Shown here piece after piece: positions 35,038-43,096 of a stretch of 64,000 nt of DNA. Made by a program: the position numbers and the translations under genes. The stretch is from NCBI GenBank assembly GCA_963777485.1, contig CAVZQP010000001.1, positions 1,116,001 to 1,180,000 on the forward strand, read 5' to 3'. The notes beneath the pieces were generated by a model that was given only the letters and a program-made list of their open reading frames with translations, did not search any database and was not told the origin of the DNA. This DNA is from Bog-473 sp963777485 (GTDB lineage Bacteria; Actinomycetota; Acidimicrobiia; Acidimicrobiales; RAAP-2). Numbering within the stretch: the first letter of the stretch is position 1; each line of letters begins with the position of its first letter.

Positions 35038-36572
35038 ATGATGCTCACGCGTCGGTGCCTGGCAGCAACGACCGTGATGTTGACGGTGGCTTCATGGCTG
35101 GCGTGGGCCGCGTCGCCCGGCGTCGCGGGCTCCGCTGCCGCGTTTACCCCCAACAGTGTCGTGCCGTTCGGCACGACATCAGTGGGTGCCAACGCGGTGT
35201 CCAATCCCAACGCGCCGGTCGTCGGGCTGGCGGCAACGCACGACGGAGATGGCTACTGGCTCGTCGGGTCCGACGGCGGCATCTTCAGCTACGGGGACGC
35301 CCGCTTCTTCGGGTCGACGGGAGCGCTGCGTCTCAACGCCCCGATCGTCGGGATGGCGGCAGCGCCCGACGGGGGCGGCTATTGGCTCGTTGCACGCGAC
35401 GGCGGCGTCTTCACCTACGGGGACGCCGGGTTCTTCGGGTCGGCGGGAGCACTGCAGCCTGAACGCCCCGATCGTCGGGATGGCCGCGACCGGTGACGGG
35501 AGGGGCTACTGGTTGGTGGGCACCGACGGGGGGATCTTCACCTACGGCGACGCCCGTTTCTGGGGCTCCACCGGTGGCACGCATCTCAATGCTCCCGTCG
35601 TCGGGATGGCGGCGACGCCCTCGGGAGGGGGCTACTGGCTCGTCGGCGTCCGACGGCGGCATCTTCAGCTACGGCGACGCCCAGTTCTCAGGCTCCACCG
35701 GTGCGCTCCACCTGAACAAGCAGGTCGTCGGCATGGCGGCCGCGCCGGAGGGCGGGTATTGGTTGGTCGCCTCCGACGGCGGCATCTTCAGCTACGGGAG
35801 TGCCGCCTACCACGGCTCTCTTGGAGGCGCGGTGCTGCCCTCGGCCGTGGTGGGGATGGCGGCCACGCCGTCGGGTGGGGGCTACTGGCTGGTGCTCGGT
35901 TCCGGCGCGCTGGCGGGCAAGGTCGTCGGGATCGACCCGGGGCACAACGGCCTGAACGGCAGCGACCCCGGCTTCATCGATCAGCCCGTGTACAACGGCA
36001 CCGGCGACGAGCCGTGCGACACGGCGGGCACGGAGACCGCCGGTGGGTACACGGAGGCCGAGTTCAACTTCGACGTGGCCACCGACCTCCAAGCAGACCT
36101 GCAGGCCGAGGGCGCCACGGTCGTGACGACCCGCACGAACAACGACGGTGTGGGCCCGTGCGTCACGACCCGGGCGGCCATCATCAACGACGCGGCGCCG
36201 AACGTCTCCATCGACATCCACGCGGACGGCGGGCCGCCCGGTGGCAGCGGCTTCTCGGTCCTCGAGCCCGTGGCGGACGGGCCCAACGACGCCGTGATCG
36301 CCTCGTCCAATACGTTCGGTGCGGTGCTGCGCGACGCGTTCGTGGCGGGCTCGGGCATGCCGGTCGCCGACTACGGCGGCGCCGTCGAGGGACTGGTGCC
36401 CCGCAACGACCTGGCGGGGCTCAACCTCACCACGGTGCCCAAGGTCCTCATCGAGATCGGCAACATGCAGAACGCCGATGACGCCGCGTTGGAGGTTTCA
36501 CCATCGTTCCAGCAGGCGGCCGCGCAGGCCATCGCCAAGGCGATCACGGAGTTCCTGAGCACACCCGACTGA
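35038..36572 (+). pseudogene. Secreted SDGGIFxYGDA-repeat protein with N-acetylmuramoyl-L-alanine amidase domain, two frame breaks
   Basis: Signal peptide (about residues 1-30, ending near SAAAF), then five to six repeats of about 41 residues with the core YWLVxSDGGIFSYGDAxFxGSTG, then an Amidase_3 domain (VVGIDPGHNG, SIDIHADGGPPGGSG, LIEIGNMQNADDA) that would cut peptidoglycan stem peptides in a zinc-dependent way. Reading all three parts needs two one-base corrections: an extra C at 35458-35459 and an extra G at 35645-35646. Each falls in a repeat unit. Without correction the protein ends after about 150 residues and the amidase has no start. Error or decay cannot be told apart here. Confidence 0.75.
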
Positions 36573-37121
36573 TCACTTCGAGGTCGCGAGAAGCGCGCGC
36601 CCGACGGTGGTGTACCGGTGCCCCTGCGACGACGGTTGGGAACACACCAGATCGACGGCGGTCACCAAGAAGGCGGCCTCGAAGGGGATGTTGGCCATCT
36701 CACCGAGCGCGGCCACGCCGAGGCGCCGGCCTTTCGACCGGGCCAGGGTCAGGTGCCCGTTGAACGCCGGCTCCGGTTCGGCCGGCTCCCCGACTATGGG
36801 CAGGGTGGCCGTCCGCACGGCCGCGGCGAGGCCGTCGAGGCCCGTGGCGGGGAGATGGAGGACGCGCACGCCGGTGAACCAGCCGGTCCCCGGCCCCAGC
36901 CGGCACTGCAGCGGCCCCGGGACGGTTGCGGCGGCCGAGACGAGCGCCTCGCCGAGGGGCCCGACCGCATCCTCGGTCACCTCGCCGAGGAACCGCAGCG
37001 TGACATGCCAACGCTCCGGGCCCACGAAGCGCAGCCCCTTGGTGCGCCCGAGCTCGAGCTCGAGGCCCGAGAGACGGCGGCGCGTCTCGTCGTCGGGCCA
37101 AACCGCCACGAAGAGGCGCAC
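36573..37121 (-). CDS. thpR: RNA 2',3'-cyclic phosphodiesterase ThpR
   Basis: A 182-residue 2H-phosphoesterase that opens 2',3'-cyclic phosphates on RNA. The two catalytic tetrapeptides are HVTL (His39-Thr41) and HLTL (His123-Thr125). The start MRLFVAVWPD is typical of the LigT/ThpR family. It abuts the amidase gene end to end on the opposite strand. It lies 16 bp downstream of the coiled-coil gene and may share its operon. Confidence 0.92.
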   Translation of the reverse strand: MRLFVAVWPDDETRRRLSGLELELGRTKGLRFVGPERWHVTLRFLGEVTEDAVGPLGEALVSAAATVPGPLQCRLGPGTGWFTGVRVLHLPATGLDGLAAAVRTATLPIVGEPAEPEPAFNGHLTLARSKGRRLGVAALGEMANIPFEAAFLVTAVDLVCSQPSSQGHRYTTVGRALLATSK

Positions 37122-37137
37122 AGCGGACGTCTTCGGT

Positions 37138-37386
37138 TCAGGGGCCGTCGTCGAGGGGCTCGCGCCTGGAGCCGGAGCCCTCGAGTAGCGCCGAGACGGA
37201 GCGTTCGAGTGCCCGTCGGGCCTTGAGGATCCGCCGCTCCTCGGCCAGCGCGTCGCCCGTCTCCTTGGAGTCGGGGTCGCCCGCGGTGGCGCGGCTCAGC
37301 GCGTCCATCGCCATGTCACCCAGCTCCTCGAGCACCCCCTCGAGCCGCTCGGCCATGCGCTCCATGGCCTCGTTCGGCCCGGTCAC
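37138..37386 (-). CDS. Small helical hypothetical protein (82 aa)
   Basis: No family recognised. It is almost wholly alpha-helical and highly charged, with a possible coiled coil at residues 5-30 (AMERMAERLEGVLEELGDMA) and a second helix (EERRILKARRALERSVSALLEG). Its GTG start overlaps the acyl-CoA ligase stop by 4 bp (GTGA), so it is translated with it. A role as an accessory or scaffold is possible but not shown. Confidence 0.65.
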   Translation of the reverse strand: MTGPNEAMERMAERLEGVLEELGDMAMDALSRATAGDPDSKETGDALAEERRILKARRALERSVSALLEGSGSRREPLDDGP

Positions 37387-39002
37387 TTGGGCAGCGGCGT
37401 GCTCTGCACCTCGTATTCGCCGTCGGCGTAAGCGGCGCGCATGACCTTCTTGTCGAATTTGCCCACACTGGTCTTGGGCACTTCGCCGATGAAGGTCCAC
37501 TGGTCGGGCAACCACCACCGCGCCACACGCGCGCTCAGGAAGTCGACCAGATCCGCCGGTGCCGGGCTGCGACCCGGCTTCGGCACCACGGCGACGAGCG
37601 GCCGCTCCGACCACTTCGGGTCGGGGATGGCGATGACGGCGGCCTCGAACACGTCGGGGTGCGCCATGACAGCATTCTCGAGCTCGACAGAGGAGATCCA
37701 CTCGCCCCCGGACTTGATGACGTCCTTCGTGCGGTCCGAGATGGTCATGTACCCCTGGCGGTCCAATGTGCCCACGTCACCGGTCCGGAGCCATCCGTCG
37801 TGGAACTTCGCGGGGTCCTCATCCTTGTAGTAGGAGCCGGTGATCCACGGCCCACGGATCTCGAACTCGCCGATGCCGTGGCCGTCGTTGGGCAGCACCG
37901 TGCCGTCCTCGGCCACCACGCGCACGTCGCAACCGGCGACGACGCGGCCGGCCTTCACCTTGTAGTACATGTCGTCGTGCCCGCCCTGTTTGCGCGCGGG
38001 AGGCACCGCCAGGGCGGCCAGCGGGCTGGTCTCGGTCATGCCCCACCCTTGGACGATCGTCACGCCGAAGCGCTGCTCGAACGCCTCGATGAGTGACTGC
38101 GGCACGGCTGCGCCGCCGGCCGTGATGCCCCGCATCGTCGAGAAGTCGATCGGGGTGTCGAGCGCGAGGAGCCCGTTCCAAATTGTCGGCACGCCGCAGG
38201 CGTAGGTCGGGTGGTGCTCGTTGATCACGTTGGCCAGCTGCTCCCCCATGAGGAACATCTGCGGCATGACCATGTCGGCGCCGGCCAGCCAGGCGCCGTA
38301 GGGCGTGCCCCAGGCGTTGGCGTGGAACATCGGCACGATGATGAGGATGCGGTCCTTCTCGGTGACCCCGATGGACGAGGCCGACTGCAACGCCATGGTG
38401 TGCAGCCAAGTCGAGCGGTGGGAGTAGACCACGCCCTTGGGGCTGCCGGTGGTGCCGCTCGTGTAACACATGGCTGCGGCCGATCGCTCGTCGAGAGCCG
38501 GCCAGTCGAAACCCGGCTCCTCCGCGGCGACAATGCGCTCGTAGGACAGGGTGTCGCCGAGCGGGGAGGTGTCCCCCTCCCCCGCCACGATGATCGTCTC
38601 GACGGTCTTGAGGTCGTCCTTGATCGCAGCCAGCAGAGGGATCACCGAGGCGTCGACGATGATGACCTTGTCCTCGGCGTGGTTGATGACGTAGGCCAGC
38701 TGGTCGGCCGGCAGACGGATGTTCAGCGTGTGGAGCACGGCCCCCATGCACGGGATGGCCAGGTAAGCCTCGAGGTGGCCCTGGTTGTTCCAGCAGAACG
38801 TGCCAACGCGGTCACCCGGCTCGACCCCGAGCCGGGTGAGCGCGGCCGCCAACCTCTCGGCTCGCTCGGCCACCTCGTTGAACGTGGCCGAGCGGTACCC
38901 GCCCGCCTCGACGGTGATCACGGTGCTGTCGCCGTGCTCGAGTTGGCCGTGCCGGAGGATGTCGGTGATCAGGAGCGGGGCGTCCTGCATGGTGCTTTTC
39001 AT
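37383..39002 (-). CDS. AMP-dependent acyl-CoA ligase (AlkK/FadD-like)
   Basis: A 539-residue adenylate-forming enzyme activating fatty acids with ATP and CoA. The P-loop is YTSGTTGSPKGV (180-191), followed by GWGMTETSPLA, the hinge DRTKDVIKSGGEWIS, and the catalytic lysine near the C-terminus in KTSVGKFDKK. MQDAPLLITDILRHG at the start resembles medium-chain AlkK-type ligases. ATG 39002 or the ATG four codons later could start it. Its stop overlaps the small helical gene. Confidence 0.9.
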   Translation of the reverse strand: MKSTMQDAPLLITDILRHGQLEHGDSTVITVEAGGYRSATFNEVAERAERLAAALTRLGVEPGDRVGTFCWNNQGHLEAYLAIPCMGAVLHTLNIRLPADQLAYVINHAEDKVIIVDASVIPLLAAIKDDLKTVETIIVAGEGDTSPLGDTLSYERIVAAEEPGFDWPALDERSAAAMCYTSGTTGSPKGVVYSHRSTWLHTMALQSASSIGVTEKDRILIIVPMFHANAWGTPYGAWLAGADMVMPQMFLMGEQLANVINEHHPTYACGVPTIWNGLLALDTPIDFSTMRGITAGGAAVPQSLIEAFEQRFGVTIVQGWGMTETSPLAALAVPPARKQGGHDDMYYKVKAGRVVAGCDVRVVAEDGTVLPNDGHGIGEFEIRGPWITGSYYKDEDPAKFHDGWLRTGDVGTLDRQGYMTISDRTKDVIKSGGEWISSVELENAVMAHPDVFEAAVIAIPDPKWSERPLVAVVPKPGRSPAPADLVDFLSARVARWWLPDQWTFIGEVPKTSVGKFDKKVMRAAYADGEYEVQSTPLPK

Positions 39003-39573
39003 AGGCCCAAGTATGGCGACCGCGTCCTGGCCGCGCTGACGAGGCGTTGCCAGGCGGAGCCCGGAGAGAGCCCCTGAGACCGATGGAGTCCCCGCCGAAG
39101 GGGCTGGCGGGCGCAGGAGGGCTCTTCGCCCGGCAAGGCCATCCATCCGGGGGCCAATCCTCATCACTCGTGAGGCGATCGGGAGCGCCTCCACATTGCA
39201 GGCATGGTACGAGGGGCTCTACGACCGGCCGCCTGCCAGAAAATGGTGGAGCAGCTCGCAAATCGGCATCTGTGGCTGGCGAGCTTCATCGTCTCCCTCG
39301 CCGCGCAGGAGTTCATCGCGGTGCAGCCGACTGATGTCGCGGCAACGATCCCCATCTACATCGTGAGGTTCCTTATCGCTGTTGTCTTCTACTGCTGGAG
39401 GCTCCACGTCTCGTTGCCCGGGAGGCTCAGTTCCACAGAACAATGGCGGTGCTCACAATTCGACTCACCCATTCGGGTGATTTTCAAGACGCCTGATTCC
39501 AGCGTCCTCTGTATGTGCCGTTTCACCGCCATCAACACGGGTAGGCCTACTGCAACCCGATAGGAGGTGGAAA
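39003..39573. other. Long intergenic region upstream of the small stress genes
   Basis: 571 bp with no confident gene. A plus-strand frame from 39204 to 39563 encodes a hydrophobic stretch (IPIYIVRFLIAVVFYCW), but it lacks a ribosome-binding site and a regulatory palindrome lies inside it, so it was not called. GC content drops along this gap. It should hold the acyl-CoA ligase promoter and the promoter of the DUF6458/CsbD group. Confidence 0.5.
39463..39482. promoter_or_regulatory. Palindromic box A (shared with box B)
   Basis: The sequence ACTCACCCATTCGGGTGATT has TCACCC/GGGTGA arms around ATTC. Box B near the LuxR gene is identical at 18 of 20 positions when read toward its gene. It lies 92 bp before the DUF6458 start. 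A dimeric regulator, most simply the nearby LuxR protein, could bind both. Confidence 0.6.
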
Positions 39574-39828
39574 ATGGTTGGAGCTGGAGGACTTGTCGCG
39601 AGCATCATCGCGTTTGCGGTGGGAGCCATTCTTGATTTCGCCGTGACCGTGAATCCTGACCAACACGGATTCAACGTGAACAAAGTGGGCGTCATCCTCA
39701 TGATCGTCGGTGCGGTCGGTGCCCTGTTGTCCCTGATCGCGATGGTGGTTGGCAATGCACGGCGCCGCCGGACCGTCGTAGACGACGGACATGGAAATGT
39801 CGCACGTCGAATTGATTCGGCCTATTAG
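39574..39828 (+). CDS. DUF6458 family small membrane protein
   Basis: An 84-residue two-helix membrane protein. Helix 1 (about 5-25, GLVASIIAFAVGAILDFAV) and helix 2 (about 37-60, VGVILMIVGAVGALLSLIAM) flank a short loop with a VNPDQHGFN motif. The tail RRRRTVVDD should be cytoplasmic. The layout and length match DUF6458, common in actinobacteria and of unknown role. A strong GGAGG site lies just before the ATG. It heads a group with CsbD and a hydrophobic peptide. Confidence 0.85.
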   Translation: MVGAGGLVASIIAFAVGAILDFAVTVNPDQHGFNVNKVGVILMIVGAVGALLSLIAMVVGNARRRRTVVDDGHGNVARRIDSAY

Positions 39829-39904
39829 CAAACGACGTAATGCGGCCCAGACTCAGCGGGCTGTTTCTCGAACAATCAACCCTCAACAACGGAAGGAAAA
39901 TGTC

Positions 39905-40078
39905 ATGTCAACTGCCGACAAGGCGAAGAACAAGGTCCAAGAAGCAAAGGGGCATCTGAAGGAGGCCGCGGGAAAGGCCACGGACGATCGCTCTCTGGAA
40001 GGTAAGGGCAAGAAGGACCAGGCGGCCGGCAACCTGAAGCAAGCGGGAGAAAAGTTGAAGGACGCCTTCAAGAAGTAG
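39905..40078 (+). CDS. CsbD family stress protein
   Basis: A 57-residue, Lys/Ala/Glu-rich, disordered to helical protein. KAKNKVQEAKGHLKEAAGKATDD and LEGKGKKDQAAGNLKQAGEKLKDAF carry the CsbD repeat signature. CsbD is a general-stress protein in Bacillus and is induced by stress in many bacteria. A GGAAGGA site precedes the ATG. It lies 76 bp after DUF6458. Confidence 0.92.
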   Translation: MSTADKAKNKVQEAKGHLKEAAGKATDDRSLEGKGKKDQAAGNLKQAGEKLKDAFKK

Positions 40079-40188
40079 CTCGCTGCAGCGCCCCGCCTCG
40101 TTCCAGTGTGGCTCGAGGCGGGCGCTCACGACGATGTCGCGGTAGACGTATCAAATCTGGCAAAGACGATAGAGATTGGGGAACGATC

Positions 40189-40350
40189 ATGGCAATAATT
40201 CTGTTGGCTCTCTTGGTATTGATTCTTTTCGGCGCAGGGTTTGCGATCCACTTGTTGTGGATTGCTGCGGTTGTCCTCGCGATCGTGTGGGTTGCGAGCT
40301 ATGCACTCGGCCGAGGGCGGGGCGCGAGCCGCGGGTCCCTACGTCGCTGA
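40189..40350 (+). CDS. Small hydrophobic membrane peptide (53 aa)
   Basis: A 53-residue protein made of two hydrophobic segments (about 2-18 and 21-40) with the pattern LILFGAGFAIHLLWIAAVVLAIVW and a basic GRGRGASRG tail. It matches the family of small hydrophobic actinobacterial proteins found with CsbD and other stress genes. Function unknown. The start was chosen for the GGGGA tract before it. Confidence 0.75.
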   Translation: MAIILLALLVLILFGAGFAIHLLWIAAVVLAIVWVASYALGRGRGASRGSLRR

Positions 40351-40376
40351 ATTGGGCAACGGCCTTTACGGCATGA

Positions 40377-40392
40377 CGTCACCCAGGTGACG
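40377..40392. other. Palindrome between convergent genes
   Basis: Perfect 7-bp arms CGTCACC/GGTGACG flank CA between the hydrophobic-peptide stop and the convergent LuxR stop. It could be a small terminator. The TCACC/GGTGA core resembles boxes A and B, with a shorter spacer. Confidence 0.4.
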
Positions 40393-40398
40393 AGACAG

Positions 40399-41049
40399 TC
40401 AGGCCACGGGTCTGCTTTGAGGGCGATGATCACCAAGGATGCCTTGCCCAGCTAACGAGGCAGCCTGGGCGCGATTGCGAACCCCCAGCTTGGCGTAGAG
40501 GCTCCGCAGGTGCGTCTTGATCGTGTTCTCACTGACATAGAGATTCCTCCCAAGTTCTCGGTTCGTCATGCCGGTCGAGAGCAGGGACAGAATCTCGCTT
40601 TCGCGCTCGGTAAGGCCGATATCGCGTCCGGGCCAGCGCAGTGCCTCATCCACCTGGGAGCGTTGCGACCTTTGCGTCAGGACGACACGCTCGCCTGCCG
40701 CGGCAGCCTTGATGCCGGCAATGATGTGGTGCCGCGGCACGGTTTTCGAGATGAATCCCTGGGCACCGGCTCGCATCGCCTGCTCCACGGCCTCGGGCCG
40801 ATCCGAAAAGCTGAATACCACGATCGCTCCGTTACTCGGGTCGGCGCCAAGAGCGCGCACTCTTTCTCCGAGCGATTCGAATTCCCCGTAGGTGTCGACC
40901 AGCGTGACATCGACCGTGCGCCTCGGTCCCTTCCTGACGTCGATTTCGATGATCTCGATCCCGGGCTCGCTGGACCGGAGTAGGGCCCGAAGGCCCTCGA
41001 GAACGATCAGGTAATCGTTGACCAGTGCGACCCGGATGGGTTTCGGCAT
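40399..41049 (-). CDS. NarL/LuxR-family response regulator
   Basis: A 216-residue regulator. The receiver domain (1-120) keeps the acidic pocket D12, the phospho-acceptor D52 (TLVDTYGE) and K102 (GFISKTV). The LuxR-type helix-turn-helix at 145-205 (LTERESEILSLLSTGMTNREL then ENTIKTHLRSLYAKLGV) is canonical. No histidine kinase gene is adjacent, so the partner is elsewhere or lost. The start has a hairpin and a 20-bp palindrome just upstream, which suggests autoregulation. Confidence 0.9.
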   Translation of the reverse strand: MPKPIRVALVNDYLIVLEGLRALLRSSEPGIEIIEIDVRKGPRRTVDVTLVDTYGEFESLGERVRALGADPSNGAIVVFSFSDRPEAVEQAMRAGAQGFISKTVPRHHIIAGIKAAAAGERVVLTQRSQRSQVDEALRWPGRDIGLTERESEILSLLSTGMTNRELGRNLYVSENTIKTHLRSLYAKLGVRNRAQAASLAGQGILGDHRPQSRPVA

Positions 41050-41053
41050 GGCT

Positions 41054-41070
41054 CTCACTCTAAGAGTGAG
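41054..41070 (-). promoter_or_regulatory. Hairpin at the LuxR gene start
   Basis: Perfect 7-bp arms CTCACTC/GAGTGAG with a TAA spacer end five bases before the ATG. In RNA this would fold over the place where the ribosome binds and could dampen translation; as DNA it could be an operator. Confidence 0.45.
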
Positions 41071-41084
41071 CTTCGGAATTTTAT

Positions 41085-41104
41085 AATCACCCGAACGGGT
41101 GATT
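41085..41104. promoter_or_regulatory. Palindromic box B (shared with box A)
   Basis: Perfect 9-bp arms AATCACCCG/CGGGTGATT around AA, 36 bp before the LuxR start. Read toward the gene it matches box A at 18 of 20 positions and is followed by TATAAA, a possible -10 element. This position fits autoregulation. Confidence 0.65.
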
Positions 41105-41253
41105 GACCCACACGGTCCCCTCCACCATGCTGGCGGCACGGTAGATCGAAGAGAGATCCGACAGATGCGAACGATACGAGAGGACGGCTCTCCCCCGCCC
41201 ACGCTTGCGGGAGTCACGGCCTCCACGGCAATCGGCAACTGTCGAGGCGCGTG

Positions 41254-41601
41254 ATGGCGGATCTCTTTGGCGTTACGTCCTCCAGCTTCGACGGAGGTCG
41301 TGTCGTGGCCCTTAAAGGGGAGCTCGATGCCGCGACTTCGCGGGGGCTCGCCGACCATCTGATCGGTCCCCCGGGTTCGCTTGTCGTCGTCGACCTCCTC
41401 GGGCTCACCTTCATTGACTCTTCCGGCCTGGGCGCCATTCACGCTGCAAGGCGAACGGTGATAGCCGACGGAGGAAATCTCGTCGTCTGTCGCCCCAACC
41501 CGAATGTGTCCCGCGTATTGGAGATCACTGGTCTCGATATGTGGGTCACGGACTGGGACCCGACGTGGTCGAACAGCTCCCCGCTGGGAGCTACGACCTA
41601 A
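41254..41601 (+). CDS. STAS domain protein (anti-sigma factor antagonist type)
   Basis: A 115-residue STAS protein of the SpoIIAA/RsbV class, which binds anti-sigma kinases when unphosphorylated and frees stress sigma factors. VVALKGELDAAT and the loop LTFIDSSGLGAIHAARR carry the phospho-acceptor serine (S56 or S57). No anti-sigma kinase or sigma gene is next to it. GTG 41251 and ATG 41254 are adjacent possible starts. It is divergent from the LuxR regulator gene. Confidence 0.88.
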   Translation: MADLFGVTSSSFDGGRVVALKGELDAATSRGLADHLIGPPGSLVVVDLLGLTFIDSSGLGAIHAARRTVIADGGNLVVCRPNPNVSRVLEITGLDMWVTDWDPTWSNSSPLGATT

Positions 41602-41866
41602 AGACGCCCTTTCCTCCCCTGCAGCGGGTCGTTGCTGTACGGCCAACGCCCATCCCGAGCATGAGAGAGGACGTTCGCCTGGAGGCCCGAGCACGACTGA
41701 GCGGGGCCCGTGTTCGGTCGCTTGTCGGTGCGCGAAAGTGTTTTGGGCGGTGGCAGAACACGGGAACATCTAGACAGACGAAGTGTGCCCCGGGCTGCCG
41801 CGGTGGGATGCCAGACTCCCGCTCTTCGGTGGGCGCGAAGGTCAGCCCTGGAACCGAGATGACCAG

Positions 41867-42220
41867 TCAGTCGCCGGCATGCCGCACGTCGGCCGGCACG
41901 AAGACGTCTGGAAGCGTGTCCGACGCGCCCGGACGCCGCACCCTGTAACCCAACTCAACTACCTGAGCGATCTCGTAGCCGCCGGCCCACTGGCCCTCCT
42001 GGTAGCGAGTGCGGACTTCGACGCGTGACGCCACCTGGTGTCTCGTCTCATTCGTCGCGATCGCATCTTTGACGACAAGTCCTCCCTGTCCATCGGACGT
42101 ATAGGAGGATGCGATGGCGGGCGAAAACCGCACGAAGGCATCGCGGTCCCCACTGTCTGGTGTGGTGGCGAGCCCGAACTGCTTGCTCCGACTCGTCCAC
42201 TTCATTCTGCCTTGGACCAT
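41867..42220 (-). CDS. Composite protein: degenerate cold-shock-like domain plus actinobacterial C-terminal module
   Basis: A 117-residue protein. Residues 1-35 (MVQGRMKWTSRSKQFGLATT, then DRDAFVRFSPA) read like a cold-shock domain whose RNP1 is KQFGLA and RNP2 is DAFVRF. Residues about 65-112 (SRVEVRTRYQEGQWAGGYEI, then GYRVRRPGASDTLPDVF) match a small beta module found in actinobacterial hypotheticals. An AAGGAG site (42229-42234) lies 8 bp before the ATG. It may bind RNA, but the degenerate RNP motifs leave that open. Confidence 0.65.
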   Translation of the reverse strand: MVQGRMKWTSRSKQFGLATTPDSGDRDAFVRFSPAIASSYTSDGQGGLVVKDAIATNETRHQVASRVEVRTRYQEGQWAGGYEIAQVVELGYRVRRPGASDTLPDVFVPADVRHAGD

Positions 42221-42606
42221 GGAACGCGCTCCTTCTTATAGATGCTCAGAAGGCGTCCGGCCTGAACGGGACGACCACACTTGTGTCGTCCACTTGAACA
42301 AGGCGTCACTCCCAAGGGGACGCTGCTTACGCTACCACCCGAGTTGGGCCGAACTGCCTCAGATCGCCGGGAGAGCGCCTCGATGCAGGCTTGCCTTCAC
42401 TCCACCACCTTTACCTCCTCTCGCGAATGAGGTAGGCCGCGTCTCCAAGTACGTCTCCATCTCCACCACCGCCTTTGCTCTCTACGACGAGGAATTTGCC
42501 CGAGCAAAGTGACTAATGGATGGCACAAAGGGCATCGACACCGTCGAACCCCTGGGGAAGACTCTTCTCGATGCCCGATCGCGGTATCGGACCAAGGAGC
42601 CATGTC
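42221..42606. other. Non-coding gap with an imperfect hairpin
   Basis: 386 bp without a confident gene. A plus-strand frame ends at 42512 with a protein-like stretch (RVSKYVSISTTAFALYDEEF) but has no good start outside the opposite-strand gene. An inverted repeat with arms GGACGACCACA and TGTGTCGTCC (one bulged C) lies at 42269-42291, about 50 bp upstream of the cold-shock-like gene. The promoters of both flanking genes should be here. Confidence 0.45.
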
Positions 42607-42921
42607 ATGAGTTACATAGAGCTTTCCCGCACACGCCCGGTTGAGACCGCGTGGGAGAACCTCACCGACGCACAGAACGAGAAGCAGACAACAGCCATCT
42701 ACGAAGTCATCGGAAGGAACGGCGGGGACGTCAAGGCCGTCACGTTTTCACCGAGTCACAACGCCTTGACCTCGGTCATCGAGTACCCGGATCAACTGTC
42801 GGCGATGACCACCGTGGCCGAGATCTTGGCCCTCGGGACGCTCGAGTATGTCGAGATCGAGCCACTATGGGACGTGGTGGAGTTCACGGGATTGGTCCGC
42901 TCGGCCGCAGCTAAGAAGTAG
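42607..42921 (+). CDS. Small GYD-like/ferredoxin-fold protein (104 aa)
   Basis: A 104-residue soluble protein. Predicted strands and helices (MSYIELSRTRP, AIYEVIGRNGGDVKAVTFSP, SVIEYPDQLSAMTTVAEILALGTLEYVEIEPL) follow the alternating pattern of GYD and related dimeric alpha-beta barrels, but the GYD triplet itself is absent. Function unknown. An AAGGAG ribosome-binding site lies 7 bp before the ATG. A strong hairpin follows the gene. Confidence 0.7.
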   Translation: MSYIELSRTRPVETAWENLTDAQNEKQTTAIYEVIGRNGGDVKAVTFSPSHNALTSVIEYPDQLSAMTTVAEILALGTLEYVEIEPLWDVVEFTGLVRSAAAKK

Positions 42922-43006
42922 CGGGCCCAATCGCCAGTCCTATCGATTCACATATGTCTGGGCCTGGCTGAAATCTGAGGTCAATCAGGGCGGGGCAGAC
43001 ATCGCG

Positions 43007-43030
43007 AGAAGGGGCCTTCGGGCCCCTTCT
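43007..43030. terminator. Strong hairpin with TTCG tetraloop
   Basis: Perfect 10-bp arms AGAAGGGGCC/GGCCCCTTCT close a TTCG loop, one of the most stable tetraloops. It lies 85 bp after the GYD-like gene and 66 bp past the convergent DUF167 stop, so it can end transcription from both sides. No T-run follows, as is common in high-GC bacteria. Confidence 0.75.
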
Positions 43031-43096
43031 GCGCGTCGTAACCGAAGGTTTACCCGGGGGTCGCCCCCGTCCGCCGGTCCGGAGAGGGTTGCTCAA

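Noticed and set aside
39204..39563. Open frame with a hydrophobic stretch
   Set aside because: No ribosome-binding site, no family, and box A lies within it.
42114..42512. Plus-strand frame with a perfect AGGAGG before its ATG
   Set aside because: It starts inside the opposite-strand cold-shock-like gene, where the AGGAGG is explained by Ser-Ser-Tyr codons; the translation has no family.
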